Assembly: GCA_039583875.1 (NCBI GenBank)
Contig: CM077166.1
Coordinates: 81,404,564-81,468,563 of the forward strand
Source: Platanthera guangdongensis
Taxonomy: Eukaryota; Streptophyta; Magnoliopsida; Asparagales; Orchidaceae
Length of the DNA stretch: 64,000 nt
Reading direction: 5' to 3'
In this document: positions 11,946-24,184 of the stretch, one piece after another
Layout of the letters: each line of letters starts with the position of its first letter
How positions within the stretch are numbered: the first letter of the stretch is position 1
Program-made: the position numbers and the translations under genes
The notes under the pieces: generated by a model
Databases searched by the model: none
Seen by the model: the letters and a program-made list of their open reading frames with translations, nothing else
Told to the model about the DNA's origin: nothing

Positions 11946-12765
11946 TGAAAGAAATAGTGCCTAACCACCTAGAGGGGGGTGAATAGGTGTATTTTTTCTT
12001 TTTTACTTTAAAGGCAGACAAACTGTTTTGTACTTTAAGCAGCAAATGCAAATTATACAGCTATCACAACACAGCAACCACAAAAACAAACATTCACAGA
12101 GTGCACACAGTGTTTATAGTGGTTTCCCAAGATATGGGTACATCCACTTTCCCCCTTCGCCTATCTAGTAGTGTACTAGATTCGGCATAACTTCAGCACT
12201 TCTCCTCAGATCCTCAGATCTTACAGCTCAGAACCCCAAACAGGTTCCTACAACTCAGAGTGTCCCCACTCCAACAACTCAAGCACAAAGCCCTACCACT
12301 CAGTCTTCAACATGACCTACACTCAAGCTAAACAGTCCTACCTCAGCCTTCAACAAGGCCTACACTCAGAGAATTTATTCTTCTACACTCAGGCTCAAAA
12401 GACCTACCTCAGCCTTTATAAATTTAGGCTTACAACTCAGATCCCTTAGGATCCTACAAAAAGATAATAAAAAGTTTTTAGATCACCACTCAGTTTGAGA
12501 GAATGAAGAGGGCAACCTTCTTGATCAGTTCTTGATAGCACTGATTCCTGAGATCAACTTTGTCTTTGCTTTCTTCAAGGCTTCTTGAGTCTGAACTCAG
12601 TAAAGTTGATCTTCTTGAAGTAGACCTGCTGGCAACTTCCTTCTTGAGTTGAAGAATTAAATCTGGATCCTACTTTGCAGTCTGGTTCAGAACCTGCTCC
12701 TTAAGAGATTTGATTAAGAAGTCTCTTTCTTGACTTCAATTACTGGAGTTCTCTCTCTCCAAGTA
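11946..12765 (-). repeat. 3' LTR of the Sirevirus-like element, U5 side (split)
   Basis: This is the terminal 820 bp of the 3' LTR, matching 55943-56765 closely. It ends at AAGTA (12761-12765), the target duplication of gypsy element C1. The rest of the LTR resumes at 36416. The tract of 'ctcagaxxtacaactcag' words (about 12205-12440) is shared with the other LTR and with the solo LTR at 6554. Confidence 0.95.
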
Positions 12766-15700
12766 TGTAACACCCCCGATTTTTTTCGATGATTTTATTT
12801 GTTTGGGCAATGTCAGATTTATGACGTCGTGGCGTTACTTTTAACGTCGATTTGACGGCGCAATGCCGTTAAGGCAATTTCGCGTCCGTGCGGTTGAGTA
12901 GGCCAAATTCTTATTGTAATGAGAAGATTTTGCATTTGAAATTTAAGTTAAGTAATTTTGGACTTGCTCGTCAAGTTTCATCGCAATCCGAGCATTTTTG
13001 GAGTCTCGGCGCGCGATTGAAGTTTTGGATTGTTTATGTTCGTCGTATACTTCGAAGATTAATATCCCGGGAATGGCTTGTCGGATTCTGGTTTTGATTT
13101 CACTGTTAGATTTGTAGCATTAGTGTTCGCCTTCGGTGCAAGTTTCGTTTAATTCGGCGCTCGTTTGGGCTTCCGTGCTGAGTCTTCTCGAGAAGCTATG
13201 GTTCTACTCGATTATCCCGTTTTAGATTTTACTCGGGTGCCGTTTTGAGGGTCAAAACGGCGTTGTATCAAAAAATGGTCAACATGAAATTCGTTTGTCT
13301 CGACGATATCTACAACTTGCATGTTGACCACTTTTCGAATTGAAGCCGTTTTGAACCCCTAATTCCGTTGTTTCTGCAATAACTCGAGTGGTGAGCTGCT
13401 ACTCGAGTATATGCTGCTTCTACTCGAGTAAGTCATGTTTTAACTCGAGTAATGAGCCTCTACTCGAGTATAGTATGTTACTACTCGAGTAGGTATGTTA
13501 CTACTCGAGTATATATGCTGTTACTCGAGTAGGTATGCTGTTACTCGAGTAGGTATGCTGCCACTCGAGTAGACTATTTCGTTTTACGTTCAGACACCGT
13601 TTTGAGGGTCAAAACGGTGTCGTATCAAAAAATGGTCAACATGAAATTTGTTCGCCGCGATGAGATCTACAACTTTAATGTTGACCATGTTTCGATTTGA
13701 AGTCGTTTTAAACCCATAATTCCGTTTTTTCCGCTACAACTCGAGTGGTAAGCTGCTACTCGAGTATATGCTGCTTCTACTCGAGTAATTCATGTTTTTA
13801 CTCGAGTAATGAGCCTCTACTGGAGTATATTGTGTTACTACTCAAGTAGTATGTTATTACTCGAGTAGGTATGCTGTTACTCGAGTAGGTATGCTGCTAC
13901 TCGAGTAGGTATGCTGCCACTCGAGTAGGCTATTTCTATATGCGTTCAGAGGACATTTTGAGGGTCAAAACGACATCGTATCAAACAATGGTCAACATGA
14001 AATTTGTTCGTCTCGACGAGATCTACAACGTTCATGTTGACGACCTTTTGATTTGAAATCATCGTAGACCTCTATTTTGAGTTCCCGCAAAACTGCTCAA
14101 AATAAACCGTTTTTGACAAAACTTTTTATAAACATATATATATATATATTCTTGGACTTAGGTTTTAGAACCAAACTTCATCTTCTCCGTTATTTTTCTC
14201 CCGAACTAGAGCAGCGAGCAAGAGAGAGAGTTTCTTTTTCGTGAATATTCTGGTGGCCGCCGACGGTTCTCCGGTGCTCGAAATCTTCAACTGAACTTAG
14301 ATTCGGAAAGCTCTCGTCGAGAGCTACGCTATCGTGGTAATTTCTTCCTCATTTCTTGAGTTTTTTTCGTTAGGGTTTTTCGGCCCTAATCCCTTTTCCG
14401 CCATTTTTGTCTAGATCTCAACTTCTCCCGCATCCTTTTTGCCCCGACCTACGGCGTGGAGTGATTCGGTGGATTTTTTCTGGTAAAAACCAAGGCAAGT
14501 CGTGGTTTCTCCTCTATTCTCCTTGTCTGATTCGATGGTAACAGCTATGTTTTCATGTTCCCTAAAATTTTCTACACTTTTTCTTCCAAATTATTGCAAA
14601 AATTAACCGCTTTGTTGACCACATGTTGTTATGTTGTTTTGCCATGATAAACTTGAACTTATCTATTTATGTTTAATCGTCCTTGAAGTGTCTTATTGAT
14701 GGCTTAAGTGCCTTAGATCTCGTTATCAAACGTATTAGAGTTTAATTAGGGATTGTAAATCGGTCCTAAGGGTTGATCAACCATGTCCGGAATCTAGTAA
14801 TGTCAAGTAGAGTTTATCGAGCCAAATCCCGAGGTATTTGTGTTGTGGTTTTTTTTGGGTTTCTTGAATGCGGGTGTTAGTGGACGTTTCCACCTCCGCA
14901 GTATTTGTTACCTTCATTAGTGCCCTGTGGAAGTCTACCTGGTTTTTGGATGTCTGCGCTGTATGGTGGAGAGCATGAGACTCCCTCGCAGTTAGACGGA
15001 TTGTATATCCGTTGTTTTGGGTGGTGTGTCCAAGAGTGACCACTTCGCCTGCGTTTTTTGGGTGGTGTGTCCAAGAGTGACCACTTCGCCGTGATTTTGG
15101 GTAGGGTCGACCACAGGTGCCTAATGAAGGTTTTGTTTTTTTTCTTTCTGGGGAAATATTTATGTAGTCACCTTATAACCTTGTGCGTCTGGTGTACTCT
15201 TGTGGAACGTGACAAGTCATGTAGGAGTTCTCTTCCTGTTGATGCCCTGTTTCTTTTGTACTTTGCTTCGGTACTTTTGGTCTTGGGCTGGTACCCCTGT
15301 TGACCTTTGTTTATTTTGGCTTATTATTTTTTCCTGCCACTACTTGCACCTTCTTGCTGAGGTGTTCTGTCTTTGGAATGCCTCAGGTTCAGAGTTGTAG
15401 CAGGTAGCAGTGCTGGTTTTGGAGTTTTCTGGCGGCAGTGTTGGCCGTGGTTGTTGCCTCGTCTTAGCGAGGTAGTTTGTTGGTTTTTTTTAGTTTTACT
15501 AGTTCAGACATACTTTTGTTCGTGAGTTCGTGTCATTTTGTTGGCGCCCACTGATTTTGTTAGTTGCTGATACTTGCTAGCTGCTCATTTATTTAATAGT
15601 GGATGTGGTTTACTTACTCTCTGGGAGGATTTATGCTAGGAATGCATGTTAGGTATTTTCAACTATAAAATCTACTATTATTACTTCATACATTACATGA

Positions 15701-16080
15701 TTTGAAACTCTAACCCGGTATTTTTAGCGACCGTAAAATCTATCTTTCCTACTATAATAAATTTAGAGTTCTGCATGGCATGAGTTGTCCTCTGGGGACG
15801 TGTATTCTCATGTAGATGTTTGAGTCAATCTAAACAAGTATTTTTCCGCAGCGTATAACTATATTTTGATTCGTGGACTAAATAAGCCACTAAGCCGAGG
15901 GATACGGCTAACTGCTGCACTTAACTGATTTTCCTTAAAATAACTTAAAAGATCTTTCTCCATGATTAAGTAGGTTTTTGCCTTAGCGTCCGTAGTTATC
16001 CCCTGCTGACATGGCATCATGACACACATTTTCCCTTACTCTGATAAGCTATTTATGTGGTGAAAATGTGGGTTGTGACA
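12766..16080 (+). repeat. 5' LTR of gypsy element C1
   Basis: 3315 bp from TGTAACACC to GGGTTGTGACA, followed at once by the primer-binding site. U3 has two and a half copies of a ~355-bp tandem unit (about 13240, 13597 and 13952). Each starts with GTTTTGAGGGTCAAAAC and a GGTCAACATGAAATT block and, in the first two, ends in a run of CTCGAGTA palindromes. A TATA-like AT tract lies at about 14125-14150, followed by a presumed long R-U5. Many ATG-led frames here are chance. Confidence 0.93.
13383..13930. repeat. ACTCGAGTA palindrome arrays in the C1 5' LTR
   Basis: Two arrays (about 13383-13575 and 13738-13930), each with about ten copies of ACTCGAGTA (XhoI core CTCGAG) spaced roughly 18-22 bp apart, often as ACTCGAGTAGGTATGCTGTT. 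They are repeated in the 3' LTR at about 33615-33810 and 33975-34190. The upstream position relative to the TATA-like tract suggests an enhancer-type role; this is inference. Confidence 0.85.
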
Positions 16081-16082
16081 GT

Positions 16083-16093
16083 TGGTATCAGAG
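16083..16093 (+). other. Primer-binding site of C1 (initiator Met-tRNA)
   Basis: TGGTATCAGAG, complementary to the 3' end of plant initiator methionine tRNA, lies two bases after the LTR end. It confirms the LTR boundary and orientation. Confidence 0.93.
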
Positions 16094-16235
16094 GGACGTT
16101 GCTTGATAATTTGTCGGGCAACCTTTCCTTGTTGGTATTAGGTGTTTAGCATCATATCATACCACACACCGATATGTCATCAGCACGTCTCGGCTGAAGC
16201 ACGAACACTACACTCATAGCATAACATGAAGTATA
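16094..16235 (+). other. C1 leader, part upstream of element B
   Basis: Non-coding leader between the C1 primer site and the insertion point of element B. It ends in GTATA (16231-16235), the left copy of B's target duplication. The leader resumes at 27691. Confidence 0.8.
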
Positions 16236-18812
16236 TGTAAGACCCCCCCTCCCCGGATCCCAAAACACGGCACGAAGGGGGAGTCTTATGCCCGGAACAG
16301 CCGCTACAACAATATCAATATATCATGCCAACCCAACCAAATAAATAAACAGAAGAAGTCAAAATCCACACTAAGTTATAATGTCCAAATACATCAATAA
16401 TGAGAAGCTAAAACATGCTTCTACAATATATCAGAGTACAGCTAAACATTGCCCAAACGGGCTACATCAGAGTAAGCAAAACACTAACATCGGAAACAGA
16501 CGGTATCGACGGCACCGTCACGTCAGGCCCTGTCGTCCTGGCCTGGCTGTCCTGCGGCGTAGTCTGCGGCTGCTCTACCTGCGGCGTGACCTCCTAAAAA
16601 GGAAGACGTAGCAACCGTTAGTCGAAACGACTAAGTGGTTTCACATCCGCTCCCCCGGCGACTCCTCGGCACCGGGCGGAGAAAAGAAACAAGAGTATAG
16701 TATATAACAAGTAAGCAAGTAAAGGAGGTACAAGCAAGTGGCAGTAGTGTAAGAGTAACACATCATAGTCAGCATATATGAAAGAGCTACACTAAACTAG
16801 CAAGTATAAGTAACAGCAGGAAAGTAACTTAACTTATAAGAATGCCCATACAAACTTATAAGTTAAGGATCGGGTTACATAAAAGTAACTCATCGTATAA
16901 GAGTGCCCATACAAACTTATACAATGAGGATCTTGTTGTGCAATGTTATGAAATGCTATGAATGCTATGCAATGACTCACCCATACACACCCATGCAATT
17001 GCTATGTCGACACAGACTATAGTTCCCACTTTTCGAGCAGGTAGCTAACCTCTCAGGCATCAGCCGCCGTGGCCAGGCGGTGACAGTAGAACGGGCACTT
17101 CTACTACTAGGCGGGTATCACACTACTTCACCTAGGCCTCCGTATGCCTCAACGCTAAGAACACAACAGCGGAGCCCATGCGTACTATGGCCCAGCGGGG
17201 TCTTGGGTAGATGTGCACCAAGAACACAGCCCGAACTGGCCTTGCGTGACCTGGAAGGGGCCTCGGAAGAAAGCACGAGGACACAGCCCAACCGTTCACA
17301 TGGTCGGAGGGGCCTCGGGACGTGAACACCGAGGACACAGCCCAAACCGACCAAGTCTAACTGCCAACTCCCGTCGGTGTGACGACTGGCGAGCCCGTAG
17401 ACCTGCCACACTATCCTTAACCCGAGATTACGACACCGCGTGTCGACTCACACCACATGCAAATACCACATCAACATAACATGGAAGGGGCCTAGGAAGC
17501 AAACACGAGGGCACAGCCCAACCATCCATCCACACCTCATCTCAACACAACCAAAACAAGTGGCGGTCAACACCGCACTTACAAACTCACACAACACTAC
17601 TCATAGGAAGACGACTCTCTAAGTATTGGACTACCAAATTCAATCCACTATTCAACATTCACATGGCCATGAGTTATCCTTCTATATGTCATATCAGGTG
17701 ATTTCAACACAATATATCAAGATGCACATGTATAAAAATCTACTAACTTCTAACCAGTCAAATCATTCAAGTATACTATCTTACAATTCTATCACATGAA
17801 ATCCGATTAATAATCTTCATCATTTATGCAACTGAATTAATTATTCATAAGAGTTTATCCAAGCCTCAAGGTTACCTGTAATATTAGTTTCACCGAATCC
17901 AAATCCAAATATTATAAACCCAGATTTTTAAGTGCAGGAATAGTCTGGACAGCAACTTCGACCGGAGATTCCCGAGGCTACAGGAATCCGGTGAAGTCGT
18001 GTAACCCCTCGATGGAAAGGTATTTCCATATACTACATCTTTCATATTCAGAGCTCAACCCAGATTTGACATTATCCTATTTGAAATCGGACTTGAAGTC
18101 CGCTGCGTACAGAACACAGTTTCTGCATACGAGGTTTATTGAACACCATTTTCGTTTAGACTTTCCCGTGGCTACAGACTTCGCCAGAAGTCGTGCAACC
18201 ATTCGTTGGAAAGGTATTTTCAAGGGCTTCAACTTTCGTGTTAAGCCGAAAGCCCAGATCTGGCCATAGCATACATAAAAATGGCCACGAAGTTCGCTGC
18301 GCGCAGAATACAGATTCTGCACGCTTCTTAAAGAAAAATGGACGGCATCGGTCCGTCTTCTTCCTCAAGCGATCCTTCCTAAATTTTCCAGAAATGTCCT
18401 CCTCCCTTATTCAACCTCAAAGGCCAAAACTCCTCACGAAACCATTCACCCATCGTCGTATTGAAGAAAAGGGGAAGAGTTGAAGAGATCTAAAGTCTAT
18501 GATTCAAATCCTAGCATGACCGAACCTAGAAATCTTCTCCTCTCCATCAAGACTCTCTTGAGCCGATGTCTCTCCTAGGAAAATAACTATAGATCTAGCA
18601 CCAAGGGAGAGGGTAGGAAACTCACCTTGGCTCCAGCGGTACCACCATTTCTAGCCATGGATCTCGTAGTTCTCCTTGGCGGCATCTTCTCTTTCACGGC
18701 GATGGCGGATCTCCTTTGGTAAAACTTGCTTCTGCAGTTTTCCCTCTCACAGGAGTTCTCACAGGAATTAGGGGATGAAAAGAGCATGAAAACGGCTAGG
18801 GTTTTCTGTCCC

Positions 18813-18824
18813 CTATATAAATAA
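18813..18824 (-). promoter_or_regulatory. TATA box of the B LTR (3' LTR copy)
   Basis: On the minus strand TTTATATAGGGG, followed by ACAGAAAACCCTAG, a typical plant TATA-to-start context. The same signal is at about 27016-27027 in the 5' LTR, where it would drive the genomic RNA. The start site is inferred to lie about 25-35 bp downstream. Confidence 0.7.
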
Positions 18825-18828
18825 AATG

Positions 18829-19352
18829 TGACACGGGTAGGGACACGGCCGTGTCCTTACCCGTGTCCTGCCTGGCGAAGCGGCAACGACAGTTTCCATG
18901 TCGGTTCAATACTTGACACGGGTAGGGACACGCCCGTGTCCCGACCCGTGTCCCTATGACACGGCCGTGTGCTTGGCCGTGTACTTCTCGGGTTGCGTCT
19001 CGACACTTCTCGTCGAGCTCAACTCGACGCACACGGGTAGGGACACGGCCGTGTCACTACCCGTGTCACTTGGTGTCGACACAGCTCGACGATCTCGACA
19101 CGGGTCGTCGAGCTCAACTCGACGCACACGGGTAGGCACACGGCCGTGTCCCTACCCGTGTCCCTTGGTGTCGACACAGCTCGACGATCTCGACACGGGT
19201 CGTCGAGCTCAACTCAACGCACACGGGTAGGCACACGGCCGTGTCCCTACCCGTGTCCCTTGGTGTCGACACAGCTCGACGATCTCGACACAGCTCGTCG
19301 AGCTCAACTCGACGCACACGGGTAGGCACACGGCCGTGTCCCTACCCGTGTT
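18829..19352. repeat. Palindrome array in U3 of the B 3' LTR
   Basis: About five imperfect units of roughly 95 bp made of three kinds of palindrome: ACACGGCCGTGT inside an outer ACACGGGTAGG...CCTACCCGTGT arm, GGTGTCGACAC, and TCGTCGAGCTCAACTCGACG. The outer and inner arms together can fold into a long hairpin. The same array is at about 27032-27555. It lies just upstream of the TATA box (minus strand), the position of an enhancer. Confidence 0.9.
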
Positions 19353-19571
19353 ACTTCCTTTTTACACTGATTCTCCATTTCTCCACAAGTGCAGTCCAAT
19401 TCCCTGCACTCTCAGGACTCAAGTCAGCCCTCCTGACTCAAAACACACACACTAGGGGCCTAGAGCGATTCGGGACGTTACAAATCCTATAAACAAAATA
19501 AAAGATTTCGTCCCCGAAATCAGGCTTAGGCTGTGGGGAGGAAAGCATGACAGGAAATTTAACACTTGCTT

Positions 19572-22500
19572 TTAAATAAAATTACCTTGAGCAAACAACT
19601 CCGGGTAGCGTTGCTGCATTAAATCCAATGGCTCCCATGTGTACTCCTCCTTCCCATGATTCAACCATAGCACCTTTACTAAGGGAACACTTTTGCGGCG
19701 CAAAGTCCTTGTCTCGCTGTCAACAATCCGCACCGGCTCTAGTCGCACAGACCTATCTGATGCCACTGCACCATCAGTAGTGGGAATATACTGGTCGGGC
19801 CGCAACAGTGCTTTTCGAAGCGACGACACATGGAACACGTCGTGGAGATTTTCTAGTTCTGGTGGTAACTCCAACCGATAGGCCAACGGGCCAATTCTTT
19901 CCAATATAGTATAAGGCCCAACATACCTTGGGCTGAGCTTTTTCACTCCCCGCACCCGTGACACTCCATGCATCGGCCGAATCTTAAGGAACACTTTTTC
20001 GCCCACCTGGAACTCCACCATCCGGTGCTTTTTGTTGTAATATTTCGCCTGTCGACTTTGAGCCTCCAACATGCGATCCCGTATCAATCTGACCGCCGCA
20101 TCAGTATCATCTATGTATTCGTTTCCCAATGCCTTCGGATCTTCATCTTGCACCCAAGACAAGGGAGTCCTGCACCTTCTTCCGTAAAGGGCTTCATGGG
20201 GCGCCATGCCGATGCTCGCCTGATGGCTATTATTATAGGAGAATTCCACCAGGGGCAAGAGCCTTTCCCATGGCTCTCCTCTGTCCAGCACGCATAACCT
20301 CAATAAATCTTCCAGTGTCCTGATGGTCCTTTCAGACTGCCCGTCAGTCTGTGGATGAAATGCGGTACTAAAGGTTAGGCGTGAGCCCAAATACGCCTGT
20401 ACTGCCTTCCACTCATTGGATGTAAACCGACCATCCCTATCCGAAACAATTGTCTTGGGCACGCCATGATACCGTACAAATTGCTCCACAAAAAGGCGTA
20501 CCAAAACATCCACGTGTGCTTCCTTCTTCATTGGAATGAACCGGGCCACCTTTGTTAGTCGATCCACAATAACCCACACCGAATCATTCCCGGAGCGGGA
20601 ACGAGGTAACCCATGAACAAAGTCCATGGAGATATCCTCGAACTTCCATTCGGGGATGGGCAGCGACTGCAACAAACCACCGGGACTCCTGCATTCAGCC
20701 TTCACTCTTTGGCAAGCTTCGCAATGTGTAACATAGTAGCGAACATCCTTCTTCATTCCCGGCCAACACATGGTCTTCCGCAGTCCGGCATACATCTTAG
20801 CAATACCCGGATGCACTGAATATTGAGAGGAATGCGCCTCTCTCAATATATCTTCCCGAATTTTGCCGCCCTTGGGAATATAAAGTCGGCCACGAAAATA
20901 AACGAGGCCGTCTTTGAGTGTGTACTCATCGGTGGTCCTATCTTCAATTGCCTTGATTGCCGGGGCCAAGGACGCATCCATTCCTTGCTCCACCCGAATC
21001 CGGTCTCGGATATCACAAACTATGCTCATGTTGGCCAAATACTCCGCATACTCTGCCGAAGGATCCTTGAATACTAGAGTAATTTCCATCTCCTCGATCA
21101 TCCGAGCCAACTCCATACTCATCAGCCGAGACTCTGGGCTAGAGCCTGGCACTTTTCTACTCAAGGCATCGGCTACCGAGTTCGCTTTCCCGGGGTGGTA
21201 GTTCATGGTGAACTCATAGTCGCATAGAAATTCCAACCACCGCCGTTGTCTCAGGTTCAACTCCTTCTGAGTGTGAACATATTTCAAGTTTTTGTGATCG
21301 GAAAAGATCTCGCAGTGCACGCCATATAAATAATGCCTCCAGACTTTCAAAGCGAACACCACTGCTCCCAACTCCAAATCATGAACCGGGTAATTGATTT
21401 CATGTTTCTTTAACTGCCTTGAAGCATAAGCGATCACATGCCCGTGCTGCATCAGTACCGCTCCCATCCCTTGGTATGATGCATCCGTGTAAACTTGGAA
21501 TCCTTCCTTCCCAGACAGAAGTGCAAGGATGGGGGCGGAGGTAAGCCTATCTTTCAATTCTTGAAATGCCTCTTCACATTGAGGTGTCCACTCAAATGGC
21601 ACACCCTTCTTCGTCAAGGAGGTAAGAGGAAGGGCAATCTTGGAAAAACCTTTCACGAACTTGCGGTAGTAGCCAGCAAGTCCAAGAAAGCTTCGTACAT
21701 CAGCCGCCGACTTCAAGGGCGACCACTCCTTCACGGCCCGCACCTTTGCTGGATCCACTGCTAACCCTGCTCCACTGATCACATGCCCCAAGAAGGCAAC
21801 CTCCTTAATCCAGAATTCACACTTGCTAAACTTGACATACAAGGCACGCTCCTTCAATTTCTTCAAAACCAAGGTCAGGTGCTCGACATGCTCCTCCTCC
21901 GTATTTGAGTAGACCAAGATGTCGTCGATGAAAACAATGACGAAGATGTCCAAATACGGTTCAAACACCTTGTTCATCAAACTCATGAAGGCCGAAGGGG
22001 CATTTGTGAGCCCAAACGGCATTACTGTGAACTCATACAAACCATATCTCGAACTGAATGCTGTTTTTTGAATATCCCCCTCATGTATCCTCAGCTGATA
22101 GTATCCGGAGCGCAAATCCAATTTAGAAAACCAATGTGCTCCCACTAGTTGATCGAACAACTCATCGATCCGCGGTAGTGGATAAGTGTTCCGCACCGTC
22201 AACCGATTGGGTTCCCGATAATCTATGCACAATCGCAGTGTTCCATCCTTCTTCTTCACGAACAGCACAGGGGCTCCCCATGGTGATGAACTGGGGCGAA
22301 CGAACCCTGAATCCACCAGTTCTTGCAATTGAACTCTAAACTCCGCGAGTTCTTTCGGAGCCATTCTGTATGGAGCCTTGGATACAGGCTTGGCACCTGG
22401 TACTAGATTGATCTGGAAGTCAACTTCTCTATGCGGAGGTAATCCTGGTAGCTTCTCAGGAAATACCTCAGGAAAATCCCGCACTACCCGTACATCCTTT

Positions 22501-22963
22501 AATTCCAACGCTGCTTCCTTCAACTCGAACCAGATCATGAAGACCTCATCCCCCTTCATATGAGCTTTTACAGCCTGAATAGAAGATAATATCATACGTG
22601 GCGCGAAGCCAATACCTTGGAAGATGACGTCAGAGTCTCCATGCCTCAAATAGATCCGCTTCTCCGCGCAGTCGATCCTCGCGAAGTGCCAGTCCAGCCA
22701 TGCCATGCCCAAAATGATGTCAAACTCCGGCATTCTCAGAACCGTGGCCGGCGTATCAAAGGCCTTCCCATCAATAAATAACTCCAACTCGCACTTGGCG
22801 GTCGCGATCATCTCCGAGCCGTCCGGAAGGCGTACACGTCGAGCTATGCCAGTGAAGTACTGTACATCCCCCATGTCTTTTATGAAATCCTCGGACACAA
22901 AGGAGTGTGAGGCACCGGTATCGAACAGCGCATAGGCTGTCTTCCCGCCAATAATCACGGTGC
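19572..22963 (-). CDS. pol: Element B pol: protease, RT, RNase H, integrase, chromodomain-like tail
   Basis: One uninterrupted frame. From the first codon of the open stretch (GTG at 22958) the protease DTG is at residues 13-15 ([11 protein letters not shown]) with a second motif FDIILGMAW near 80. RT carries [10 protein letters not shown] and the catalytic FIDDILVYS near 342-350. RNase H begins [11 protein letters not shown] near 488. The integrase HHCC region is near 706-745, core DRDGRF near 837, and [16 protein letters not shown] is in the tail. The last 60 residues ([20 protein letters not shown]) look like the chromodomain-type end of chromoviruses. There is no ATG at the start: the frame is preceded by a splice-acceptor-like TACTTAG, and translation is best explained as a Gag-Pol fusion from spliced RNA. 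All catalytic residues seen are intact. Confidence 0.96.
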
Positions 22964-23058
22964 CTAAGTACCAACAACCAAAACTTATTGCTATTGGCTA
23001 GTAAGTTCTAATCAATTCAAGCTAGATCATGCAAATATGTAAATTAGTTAAATCATAC
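22964..23058 (-). other. Probable gag-pro intron of element B (95 bp)
   Basis: On the minus strand the interval begins GTATGA directly after GATGTGATTGCAG (gag DVIAG) and ends GTACTTAG directly before the codons for TVIIGG. It contains CTAAT as a possible branch site and T-rich sequence near the acceptor. Its length is not a multiple of three, so gag and pol are out of frame unless it is removed; removal restores the frame in phase 1. Unspliced RNA would give Gag ending 2 codons into the intron (GMI, stop). Confidence 0.75.
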
Positions 23059-24184
23059 CTGCAATCACATCTTGTGGGTTCCTTTCCTGCGCCATGTCAA
23101 GCGCGTACACCTGATCCCGGACCGGTCCGGGGTTTCCTCTTGGCGGTCCTCGTCCTCGACCGCGCATATATCCCCGCCCTCGTGGAGCGGCTGGAGGGAG
23201 AGCAGGAGGGAGAGCAGGAGGGAGAGCAGGAGGGGCGTTCCCATATAGCTGCGGGCAAAAACGCCGGATGTGGCCCGGCTGGTTGCATTCGAAGCACACC
23301 AGACCACGACGCCCTTCAAGTTGTTGAAATCGCTGATGCTGTGGGGGTGGAGGCAACGCAGGCGGCTGCGGAACTGGATGCTCCACCCTATAGTTTCGCT
23401 GGACACGCCCTCCACCTCTTTGATAACCTCTTCCTCCTCTGAAGTCCCGTCTCCTTCTATTACTTGGGCCGGCTTCCATCACGTCCTCCGCAGGCCTCTT
23501 ACTACATCCCATGTGGTCCGCCTCCAATCTTTTCGCCATATCAATGATCTCCGCCAAGCTACCATCCGCTATAAACAAAAGGGACTGCCTTAGGGGATCT
23601 CGCAGCCCTTTATAGAAGCGCTTGGCATAACCTCTGTCATCCAACTCATAAGAGTCCGCAAACCTTGCGAGATGCTGGAATTCCCGCTGGTATTCTGTGA
23701 CCGACTTTGATCCCTGCTTTAGTAGAAGGAACCTCTGCTCAAGCTCATCTCGGGCCGATGTAGGGATAAAGTGCTCCAAGAAAACACCCGAGAATTCACT
23801 CCAACTTATCTCTGTGTAGATCCGGCCTTGGAAGGTAGAGCCCATGAGGGACTTCAACCACCTCTTCGCATGTAAGTCCAAGACGGACACTGCCAATGTC
23901 ACTGCCATGTTGGCTGGGCAACGGATACCGGCCAACAACTCCTGTATCGTGTCTAGCCATTCCTCTGTACGTACGGCTGACTCCGTCCCAAGGTAGACGG
24001 GAGGGGAGAGAGCCCGGAAGGTGCTCAGCCAGTTGGAGCTCGGGGCCTGTTGTTGCACCGGAGCCTGCTGTGCCTTGAAAGCATCAAGAATGGCGGTGAG
24101 CATCTGCCCCAACTCAGACTGTTCGAACTGAGTGGGTATGGGAGGGGTAGGAGTGCCCCCCATCGGCTCAACATGCAGTGGAAT
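23048..24184 (-). CDS. gag: Element B gag body
   Basis: Capsid/nucleocapsid protein. From MGGTPT (24163) it runs 371 codons: a Gln/Pro-rich N-terminus, the retrotransposon gag domain (WLDTIQELL...KRWLKSLMGS...FLEHFIP, then SVTEYQREFQHLARF), a basic Arg/Gly-rich linker, one CCHC knuckle CFECNQPGHIRRFC (about 23235-23276) and a repeated PPALPPALPPA plus RGRGRG tail. The open frame continues upstream of this Met to an acceptor-like TGTAG at 24185, so the true N-terminus is probably supplied by an exon in the LTR. The frame is intact. A nearby Met makes MGGTPT usable on unspliced RNA too. Confidence 0.93.
   Translation of the reverse strand: MPLHVEPMGGTPTPPIPTQFEQSELGQMLTAILDAFKAQQAPVQQQAPSSNWLSTFRALSPPVYLGTESAVRTEEWLDTIQELLAGIRCPANMAVTLAVSVLDLHAKRWLKSLMGSTFQGRIYTEISWSEFSGVFLEHFIPTSARDELEQRFLLLKQGSKSVTEYQREFQHLARFADSYELDDRGYAKRFYKGLRDPLRQSLLFIADGSLAEIIDMAKRLEADHMGCSKRPAEDVMEAGPSNRRRRDFRGGRGYQRGGGRVQRNYRVEHPVPQPPALPPPPQHQRFQQLEGRRGLVCFECNQPGHIRRFCPQLYGNAPPALPPALPPALPPAAPRGRGYMRGRGRGPPRGNPGPVRDQVYALDMAQERNPQDVIAGMI

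Larger units (their letters stand above)
16236..19482 (-). repeat. 3' LTR of element B
   Basis: 3247 bp, nearly identical to 24379-27685 but lacking the 58-bp block found at 24448-24505. On the minus strand U3 is 19482 to about 18830 and holds the palindrome array. A TATA box is at about 18813-18824. The remaining 2.5 kb is R-U5, unusually long. The LTR also holds the ATG exon and splice donor discussed for the 5' copy. Confidence 0.95.

Noticed and set aside
17080..19492. Numerous 60-110 codon frames in the B LTR (and copies at 25283-27707)
   Set aside because: They fall in U5 or in the palindrome array, lack similarity to anything recognised and are duplicated only because the LTR is. The exception kept as a candidate is the short MPPRR exon, because it ends at a splice donor in frame with gag.
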